This document shows, piece by piece, positions 1 to 5,297 of a stretch of DNA of 5,851 bases. The notes beneath the pieces were generated by a model that was not told the DNA's origin, ran no database searches, and saw only the letters and a list, made by a program, of their open reading frames with translations. This stretch comes from Planctomycetaceae bacterium (lineage in GTDB: Bacteria; Planctomycetota; Phycisphaerae; Phycisphaerales; SM1A02): contig CANJIC010000134.1 of assembly GCA_947474205.1 (NCBI GenBank), positions 1 through 5,851 on the forward strand, given 5' to 3'. The position numbers and the translations under genes were made by a program. Position 1 is the stretch's first letter; every line of letters begins with the position of its first letter.

Positions 1-697
1 CCAACACAATCATGCACGGCTTGGACGTGCTGGCTTTGCCCACGTTCACAATGCCGCCCATGCCCAGTTTTTGCGCCTCTTTAAAGCCAATTACGCGCGT
101 GCGCAAACCGCTGGCGCGCCCGATTTTCTTGGCTTCTTGCGCCACCCAATCTGGATTGCAAATGTTAGGCGGTGTGGCCGCCATTCTGCGCGCCTCATTC
201 ACACTGGCGGCAATGGTGACGCCGCACATCAGGCCCGCCAAAAATGTTTTGTCCGAGGAATGCACATCAAGTTGAGAAAGTTTGGCGGACTTCTTGCTGG
301 CCTTGCCGTCGAAGTGATCAAAGCGCCAAGCTGCCAGCGAAATTCCTTCCGCAAGACTTTGGCCAAGCGCGTCAAGCGCGGTGGCGAGCTTGTCAACCTG
401 CGCGCAAAGTTCAACATCAATGGCGACCACTTTCATGCGCGCTAATACTTTCACCAAACGCGCGCCCGCCACGCGCATGCTGTCAAGCGAGAATTTTTTC
501 TTGTCGCCCAGGCCAAGCGCCAATATATTTTTTCCGGCGGCAACCACTTCGCCGTTGTCCGCACGGAAGCCTGGATGCGCAAGCGCAATTTCCATTGCGC
601 CAGCGTACTTGGAGCCGCGCACGGCTTTGTCGCCAGCGAAGACGCAGATCACGGTGACGGGCTTTGTGGCGCGACGAACTTTGATGGTTTGATACAT
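1..697 (-). CDS. pepA: Leucyl (cytosol) aminopeptidase, M17 family, N-terminal part (truncated by window edge)
   Basis: M17 aminopeptidases are cytoplasmic, usually hexameric, two-metal enzymes that remove N-terminal residues from peptides during protein turnover. Reading leftwards from ATG at 697-695 gives 232 uninterrupted codons with the stop beyond the left edge. Residues about 14-150 form the N-terminal macro-like domain, with the family landmark LGLGDKKKF at 61-69. Residues about 160-232 match the linker into the catalytic domain: N167-E-A-R-R with ATPPN at 174-178, then GMGGIVNVGKAS at 212-223 and MIVL at 229-232, which parallel the usual N-x-A-R-x-x-x-x-T-P-P-N, GMG-x-x-x-x-V-G and IVL segments. 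The metal-binding and catalytic residues lie further on and cannot be checked. An in-frame TGA at 718-716 lies just upstream with no other ATG between, which fixes the start, yet there is no clear SD sequence. The gene is divergent from mnmG. Some M17 proteins also act as DNA-binding regulators; nothing here shows that. Confidence 0.93.
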   Translation of the reverse strand, partial: MYQTIKVRRATKPVTVICVFAGDKAVRGSKYAGAMEIALAHPGFRADNGEVVAAGKNILALGLGDKKKFSLDSMRVAGARLVKVLARMKVVAIDVELCAQVDKLATALDALGQSLAEGISLAAWRFDHFDGKASKKSAKLSQLDVHSSDKTFLAGLMCGVTIAASVNEARRMAATPPNICNPDWVAQEAKKIGRASGLRTRVIGFKEAQKLGMGGIVNVGKASTSKPCMIVL

Positions 698-862
698 GTG
701 GCAAGTGTAAGCATGTCAGCCATGGCAAGTTTAAGTCGCGCCATTTGCCAGCCGCACATTTGTAAAAAAATGGTGTGTGTTCTTTCGCGGTGCTTGTCGT
801 GCTTATCGAATGCGTTGCCAAGAATATTTCTGTCGCGCGCGAATGTTCGCTAGGCTTGTGAA
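698..862. promoter_or_regulatory. Divergent intergenic region between pepA and mnmG
   Basis: These 165 bases separate two divergently transcribed genes and must carry the 5' ends of at least one transcript each way, unless the promoters lie within the genes. I looked for -35/-10 pairs on both strands. AT-rich pieces are visible (a run of seven A at 764-770, AGAATATTT at 821-829), but no pair with good hexamers and 16-18 base spacing stands out. The region also holds a 13-bp direct repeat, listed separately, and an 8-bp palindrome GCCATGGC at 719-726. The promoter role is inferred from gene orientation only. Confidence 0.4.
699..735. repeat. 13-bp direct repeat pair abutting the pepA start
   Basis: TGGCAAGTGTAAG at 699-711 and TGGCAAGTTTAAG at 723-735 match at 12 of 13 positions with a 24-bp period. 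On the pepA strand they read CTTACACTTGCCA and CTTAAACTTGCCA. The nearer copy ends one base before the pepA ATG. The similarity is seen directly. A role as an operator or leader element is inference, and a chance local duplication is possible. Confidence 0.5.
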
Positions 863-2818
863 ATGGAATCGTTTGATGTCATTGTGATTGGTGGCGGACA
901 CGCCGGCGTTGAAGCCGCGTGCGCCGCCGCGCGCGTTTTGGGCGCGGCCAATCCACAAGCCAATCAAATAAATATGCGCGTGCTTTTAATCACCATGGAT
1001 CCAACCCGCATTGGCGCCATGAGTTGCAATCCGGCGATTGGCGGTCTTGCCAAGGGACAAATGGTGCGGGAAATTGACGCGCTTGGTGGAGTGATGGCGG
1101 AGGCAACGGACCACACGGGCATTCAATTTCGCGTGCTCAATGCGTCTAAGGGTCCAGCGGTGTGGGGTCCGCGCGCGCAGTGCGACAAGCACGCATATCC
1201 CGCCGAAGTGCAGCGCATTGTGGCGCGCGCAGGCGTGCATGTGTGGGCGGGCACCGTGGACAAAATTCAAACACGTGATGGCGTGTGCGTTGGCGTCACG
1301 CTTGCGGCTGGCGCGCGAAAATTTATTGTGGATCAAACATTGCTTGCCGCCAATGAAACAAACGCCCAACAAGCGCGGCCTATTTTTGTGGCGGATGAAC
1401 ATTCTTCCGCGTCGCATGGCGCCATTGATATTTCCGCCAAGAGCGTGGTGTTGACCACCGGCACATTCATGCGCGCACTGATGCACACTGGCGAAACCAA
1501 GACCGCCGGCGGCCGCGTTGGCGAAGGCAGCGCGGTTGGAATTTCCGCGGCGCTCACTTCAATGGGCTTTGAACTTGGTCGCTTGAAAACCGGCACGCCG
1601 CCTCGCCTGGCCAAAGAAACTCTTGACTGGGACAACTTGAAGCCGCAGTGGGGCGATGAAGTTCCGCAAATGTTCAGCGACATGACCATTGACAGCGCGT
1701 TTCCAAAGTTGCCGCAAGTGGAGTGCCGCCAAACCGAAACCAGCGCCTCCATTCACGATTTGGTGCGCGCCAATTTGCACCGCGCCCCCATGTATGCAGG
1801 CGAAATGGAGGCCGAATGCGGTCCGCGCTATTGCCCAAGCCTAGAGGACAAAGTGGTGCGCTTCGCCGAGCGCGATCATCACGGCGTGTTCTTGGAACCT
1901 GAATGTCTGTTCACCAACGAAATTTATTGCAACGGCATTTCAACAAGTTTGCCCGCCGAAGTGCAAGATGGAATTGTGAAGGGCATGCGCGGTTGCGAGC
2001 ACGCCACCATTTTGCGCTATGGCTATGCCGTGGAGTACGACATGGTGTGGCCGCATCAACTGGACGCCACGGCTGAAACAAAATTGGTGCCAGGACTTTT
2101 TCTTGCGGGACAAATCAACGGCACAAGTGGCTATGAAGAAGCCGCCGCGCAAGGGTTGGTCGCGGGCTTAAACGCCGCGCGCCGCGCGCTTGGTCTTGAA
2201 GCGGTTCGCCTTGGTCGTGATGAGGCGTACCTTGGAGTGTTGCTGGATGATTTAGTTGTGCGAACTCCGCGCGAGCCGTATCGAATGTTCACCAGCCGCG
2301 CCGAGCATCGGCTTTCGTTGCGCGCCGACAACGCAGATCAACGATTGACTGCGAAGGGGCGTGAGCTTGGTCTTGTTGGAGATTCGCAGTGGAGCGCGTA
2401 TCAACTTCGCCAGCGATCCATAGAGGACATTCGCGCAGCGCTTGCCAAGGGAAAAATCAACGGCGTTCGCGCCAATGAATGGGCGCGCCGTCCGGAAGCC
2501 ACGTTGCAAGAACTTGCCAGCGTGTGCGCCGCTGGCGTGGACATGAAATTGTTGGCGCGGGTCTCCACTGATTTGCGCTACTCGGGGTATTTAGCGCATC
2601 AACGAACCGACATTCGCCGTCAAAAAGAAAGCGAAAACGTGCCAATTCCTCGTGAATTTGATGTCATGCAAGTGCGCGGTTTGCGCGGCGAGGCCGCGGA
2701 AGTAATACAGCGCCATCGTCCAGCCACTCTTGGCCAAGCTGGTCGCCTTGCGGGCGTGAATCCCGCGGATGTCACCCTTGTCGCGCTCGCTTTGCGCCGC
2801 CACGGTACTCTTGCCTGA
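863..2818 (+). CDS. mnmG: tRNA uridine-5-carboxymethylaminomethyl(34) synthesis enzyme MnmG (GidA)
   Basis: MnmG is the FAD-binding partner of the GTPase MnmE. The cytoplasmic complex uses methylene-tetrahydrofolate and glycine or ammonium to make (c)mnm5U at wobble U34 of tRNAs reading split codon boxes ending in A/G. The 651-residue product starts with the dinucleotide-binding motif GGGHAG at 10-15. The redox cysteine motif SCNPAIGG is at 54-61 (Cys55, equivalent to E. coli Cys47), and KGPAVWGPRAQ is at 96-106. KTGTPPR is at 242-248, and CGPRYCPSLEDK at 319-330 carries Cys324, equivalent to E. coli Cys277. GLFLAGQINGTSGYEEAAAQG spans 411-431 and EPYRMFTSRAEHR 471-483. The helical C-terminal domain includes YSGYLAHQ at 573-580 and RLAGVNPADV at 628-637. 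It is longer than E. coli MnmG (about 629) because of insertions near 26-38 and 152-190, partly offset by a shorter stretch near 520-540. ATG 863 is the first start after an in-frame TAG at 851-853; only a weak AGG (852-854) precedes it. mnmE is not in the window. Confidence 0.98.
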   Translation: MESFDVIVIGGGHAGVEAACAAARVLGAANPQANQINMRVLLITMDPTRIGAMSCNPAIGGLAKGQMVREIDALGGVMAEATDHTGIQFRVLNASKGPAVWGPRAQCDKHAYPAEVQRIVARAGVHVWAGTVDKIQTRDGVCVGVTLAAGARKFIVDQTLLAANETNAQQARPIFVADEHSSASHGAIDISAKSVVLTTGTFMRALMHTGETKTAGGRVGEGSAVGISAALTSMGFELGRLKTGTPPRLAKETLDWDNLKPQWGDEVPQMFSDMTIDSAFPKLPQVECRQTETSASIHDLVRANLHRAPMYAGEMEAECGPRYCPSLEDKVVRFAERDHHGVFLEPECLFTNEIYCNGISTSLPAEVQDGIVKGMRGCEHATILRYGYAVEYDMVWPHQLDATAETKLVPGLFLAGQINGTSGYEEAAAQGLVAGLNAARRALGLEAVRLGRDEAYLGVLLDDLVVRTPREPYRMFTSRAEHRLSLRADNADQRLTAKGRELGLVGDSQWSAYQLRQRSIEDIRAALAKGKINGVRANEWARRPEATLQELASVCAAGVDMKLLARVSTDLRYSGYLAHQRTDIRRQKESENVPIPREFDVMQVRGLRGEAAEVIQRHRPATLGQAGRLAGVNPADVTLVALALRRHGTLA

Positions 2819-2889
2819 CCAAATTACGGAGACAACTCACTGATTGAGTGACTTGGCTCATTGCATTCACTTTCACTGGGTTACTTTTC
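2819..2889 (+). other. mnmG-tRNA spacer
   Basis: This 71-base spacer holds a weak hairpin (TCACT 2837-2841 pairing with AGTGA 2847-2851 around a 5-base loop) that is not followed by a T tract, so I do not call it a terminator. No clear promoter hexamers precede the tRNA. Either the promoter departs from the sigma-70 consensus or the tRNA is transcribed through from mnmG. The stretch 2834-2868 resembles one downstream of the tRNA, listed as a repeat. Confidence 0.4.
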
Positions 2890-3038
2890 GCCACCTTAGC
2901 TCAATTGGTAGAGCACTTGATTTGTAATCATGAGGTTGTCGGTTCGATTCCGATAGGTGGCTTTGCTGCGGGATGTTTTTCAGAACATGTTGGTAACGAA
3001 TGTGACTCACTCAGTAGTGAACTTCATTCATTTCATTC
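2834..3038. repeat. Imperfect 35-bp direct repeats flanking the tRNA gene
   Basis: Positions 2834-2868 and 3004-3038 align without gaps at 24 of 35 bases. They share ACTCACT near the left end, ACTT in the middle and TCATT-x-CATTC at the right end. They lie 170 bp apart and bracket tRNA-Thr. The match is direct observation. It is partly low-complexity (A, C, T-rich), so shared ancestry, for example a duplicated leader or an old integration scar, is only a possibility. Confidence 0.3.
2890..2962 (+). tRNA. tRNA-Thr, anticodon UGU
   Basis: A 73-nt cloverleaf folds by eye. The acceptor stem GCCACCT (2890-2896) pairs fully with AGGTGGC (2955-2961). The D stem GCTC/GAGC (2899-2902 with 2911-2914) encloses AATTGGTA. 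The anticodon loop TTTGTAA (2921-2927) gives anticodon TGT at 2923-2925, so it reads ACA and probably other threonine codons. The T arm GTCGG-TTCGATT-CCGAT (2938-2954) has one G-T pair. The discriminator is T2962. The 3' CCA is not encoded and must be added by nucleotidyltransferase. The anticodon stem CTTGA/TCATG has a U-U mismatch at its second pair (28-42), unusual but next to four good pairs. The other conserved positions look intact, so I read it as functional. Confidence 0.96.
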
Positions 3039-3079
3039 TTGAAATTCCATTTCTTACAACTTTTCACCCAACACAATTC
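2963..3079 (+). promoter_or_regulatory. Leader between tRNA-Thr and the HD-GYP gene
   Basis: This is a 117-base, AT-richer stretch without a recognisable gene. It is open in the frame of the downstream gene, but the peptide it would encode looks like read-through of noncoding DNA. It contains the palindrome AACATGTT (2984-2991) and the right copy of the tRNA-flanking repeat. No good promoter pair, no SD before the ATG at 3080 and no clear terminator for the tRNA were found. Confidence 0.35.
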
Positions 3080-5149
3080 ATGAGATTCTCAAATACAAGT
3101 TTCCGCTTTCGCATTGCCCTTGTCTTGGTCGCTGTTGGCGGACTTAGCGCGTTGCTGATGGGCCTATTTGGTTTCCGAATCATGCGCAACGAATTGGAAA
3201 AATCTTCGATTGGTTGGGCGCAAGATGTCGCGTGCGCGCTGGTGGATGTTTTAGAGCGCGACGGAATTACAGTTGAAACGTTGCAAAAAAAACCTGATTC
3301 ACTTCAGCAATTACGAAAAGATTTTGATCACGCTGATAGGGAAATGGAGGAAACGCAAAGCATGTGGTCAAACTTAGTCATTGCGGTTCCTGAAGGTGAT
3401 CAGTGGCGCATCATCGCACGGCAGGATCCCAAAGGCTCCAACTATCTTGCGATTGATGATTCCAAAATTGTCGGTCAATTGAAACTGAACACATACTCAT
3501 CCAATGGTTCACTCATTTCCGTGGAGCCACTGGACTCCAACACTCCGCCCATTTCACTGCATCAACGCAGCGCGGGTTGGTATAAAACATCCAACAAAAC
3601 CATGCTTGGCGCCATTGAGCCACTTGCCGACCACAAGGGGTTGCTCTTCCTAGGCGCGCAAAAAGAAATTGTCGACGCCGTGTTGTTTGATATTTTACAA
3701 ATCACACTGAGTGCGTTTGGCCTGGTGGCTTTGATTTGCGTATTGCTGTCGTGGCCAATTTCCAAGCGGCTTGTTCGGCCAATTCAGGACATTGGTGAAT
3801 TTGCCGCGGCACTTGATGCGGGGAAATTTGATCAGCGTTTGGAGTTGCGCGGGCCGCCGGAAATTCAAAATGTATTCAAGGAATTGAATACGTTTGCCAA
3901 GAATTTGGGTCAGCGGGACGCAATCATGCGTCGCAACAAACAGTTGAGTGAGAGTTTAAACTTGCAGCAGTCTCGCGTGAAGGCAATGAACGATCTTGAA
4001 TTGAATTTCAACGAAATCAGCGATTTTGGTGTGCTCATGGGCCAGGTTTTGGAGATTGTTCCGCAAGTGATTCACGCGCCAATGTGCTGTGTCTATTTGC
4101 CAGATGGCGCGGATTTTGTGTTGGCTTACGCAACGCGCGCCGAACAAGCCAAGGAAGTGGGTACATCCTTCATTGGCGACATCGCCCAACGCACGGGCCT
4201 GTTGGCGCAAGCGATTGAGCACACAACGATCACCGTTGAAAAATTAAATTCCACGCACGGATCATTGGTGGAAGCCGCGGAAATTGTCGGCGCGGCGGCG
4301 GCGGCCATCGCCATGAAATCTGGATCAGGTGAAACGCTGGGCGTACTTTTTGTTGCGCGGCAACCCAATACCACACATGCAAGTTTCACTGAACAAGAAC
4401 TCACAGACTTGCGACATATCGCAACCTTGATTTCTACGGCGCTCGAACGTCGCGCGTTAAAGGAAAAAATGATGTGGAGCAAAGTTCGCATGGCGGAATC
4501 GCGCGATCCAAGTGAGACCGGTCCGCATGTGAAGCGAGTGTCCGCAACCGCCCTTGAAATTTTTGATGGATGGGCGAAGCGCCGCGGAATGCGCCAGGAA
4601 GATTCCCAGTTTTCCCGCGAAACTTTGCGCATGGCGGCCATTCTTCACGACGTGGGCAAGATTGGTATTAGTGATTTAATACTCAAAAAGCCTGGGAAAT
4701 TGACTCAAGAGGAATACGAGATCATGAAGCACCACTCGGTGCTTGGCGTGCCCCATTTACTTGGCAATGACAGTGAAGACGCTCGCGAAGTGGCCATGCA
4801 TCACCATGAGCGGTGGGACGGGCGCGGATATCCCGGCGAGGTGAGTATTGAAAATATTTCCAGCGACGATCAAAGTTTGCTGGAAATGCAGTTGCCAAGC
4901 ACCGGCATGAAGGGCGACGACATTCCGTTGTTCGCGCGCATGGTCGCTATTGCCGATGTGTTTGACGCGCTCTCAAGTCACCGCGCGTACAAAGAAGCGT
5001 GGGCGCCAGAACGCGTAGAGGCAGAAATGCGCAATGAAAGCGGCAAGGCCTTTGATCCAGAGTTGATTGAGATTTTCTTTGAGCGACTTGATCGCATTCG
5101 CGCGGCGCGCGCGCGCCACCCAGACCCAATCGCTAAGCCACAAGCGTGA
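3080..5149 (+). CDS. Membrane-anchored HAMP-GAF-HD-GYP protein, predicted cyclic-di-GMP phosphodiesterase
   Basis: HD-GYP proteins hydrolyse cyclic-di-GMP (some act on related cyclic dinucleotides), lowering it to control motility, biofilm or development. The 689 residues read in order: membrane anchor about 11-33; extracytoplasmic region about 34-200 of no family I recognise; second membrane helix about 203-225; HAMP about 226-277 (KRLVRPI at 229-235); a coiled linker about 280-308; GAF about 309-458; HD-GYP about 464-672. Catalytic marks are intact: E479/H483 with R486, HDVGKIG at 523-529 (H523, D524), KKPGKL at 536-541, H551-H552, HHERWDGRGYP at 575-585, IADVFDAL at 624-631 (D626) and GKAFDPELIEIF at 655-666. 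A ~22-residue insertion (about 587-608) separates GYP from GMKGDDIPLFAR. In-frame ATGs at 2957 and 2987 exist, but 2957 lies inside the tRNA; 3080 places a normal basic N-terminus before the first membrane helix. No SD is visible. Activity is inferred from motifs; the signal is unknown. Confidence 0.94.
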   Translation: MRFSNTSFRFRIALVLVAVGGLSALLMGLFGFRIMRNELEKSSIGWAQDVACALVDVLERDGITVETLQKKPDSLQQLRKDFDHADREMEETQSMWSNLVIAVPEGDQWRIIARQDPKGSNYLAIDDSKIVGQLKLNTYSSNGSLISVEPLDSNTPPISLHQRSAGWYKTSNKTMLGAIEPLADHKGLLFLGAQKEIVDAVLFDILQITLSAFGLVALICVLLSWPISKRLVRPIQDIGEFAAALDAGKFDQRLELRGPPEIQNVFKELNTFAKNLGQRDAIMRRNKQLSESLNLQQSRVKAMNDLELNFNEISDFGVLMGQVLEIVPQVIHAPMCCVYLPDGADFVLAYATRAEQAKEVGTSFIGDIAQRTGLLAQAIEHTTITVEKLNSTHGSLVEAAEIVGAAAAAIAMKSGSGETLGVLFVARQPNTTHASFTEQELTDLRHIATLISTALERRALKEKMMWSKVRMAESRDPSETGPHVKRVSATALEIFDGWAKRRGMRQEDSQFSRETLRMAAILHDVGKIGISDLILKKPGKLTQEEYEIMKHHSVLGVPHLLGNDSEDAREVAMHHHERWDGRGYPGEVSIENISSDDQSLLEMQLPSTGMKGDDIPLFARMVAIADVFDALSSHRAYKEAWAPERVEAEMRNESGKAFDPELIEIFFERLDRIRAARARHPDPIAKPQA

Positions 5150-5297
5150 TGAGCACCAACTGGTCCCGCTAATTCACAAGCGAAATAAGTGCTAGTTCCT
5201 GCCCACAAGTTCCTGCGCACAAAACCGCGCTTTAGTAACGAGTCCTTGCCACGGCGAACTTCTTGCCAATTCCATTGTTCGGCATTATCTTCCTTCC
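5150..5297 (+). promoter_or_regulatory. Spacer upstream of the patatin gene
   Basis: This 148-base intergenic region probably holds the end of the HD-GYP transcript and the start signals of the next gene. I see no strong terminator: ACCA/TGGT near 5155-5164 leaves only a two-base loop. No convincing -35/-10 pair was found either. The bases just before the ATG at 5298 are pyrimidine-rich (TCTTCCTTCC), the opposite of an SD sequence. The one clear structure is the 14-bp tandem repeat at 5194-5221. Confidence 0.4.
5194..5221. repeat. 14-bp tandem repeat, two copies
   Basis: AGTTCCTGCCCACA (5194-5207) is followed immediately by AGTTCCTGCGCACA (5208-5221), with 13 of 14 bases identical. It lies 77-104 bases upstream of the patatin start. 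Two abutting copies could be a pair of regulator sites or simply replication slippage. Function is unknown. Confidence 0.6.

Noticed and set aside
12..853. Several overlapping plus-strand open frames opposite pepA, and a minus frame at 483-821
   Set aside because: They are shadows of the pepA coding strand, with Arg/Ala/Cys-rich, low-plausibility proteins. The pepA frame carries clear family motifs.
2834..2853. Hairpin after mnmG as a rho-independent terminator
   Set aside because: Its stem is only 5 bp, has alternative pairings, and no T tract follows.
2848..3042. Small plus-strand open frame spanning the tRNA
   Set aside because: It is explained entirely by the tRNA gene and its flanks.
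2957..3079. N-terminal extension of the HD-GYP protein from the ATG at 2957 (41 extra residues)
   Set aside because: It would begin inside the 3' acceptor stem of tRNA-Thr, and the encoded stretch looks like translated noncoding AT-rich DNA. ATG 3080 gives a normal signal-anchor start. The intermediate ATG at 2987 cannot be fully excluded.
4289..4306. GCG-rich triplet run in the GAF-coding region as a microsatellite
   Set aside because: It is short and encodes five alanines in frame; the general GCG codon preference explains it.
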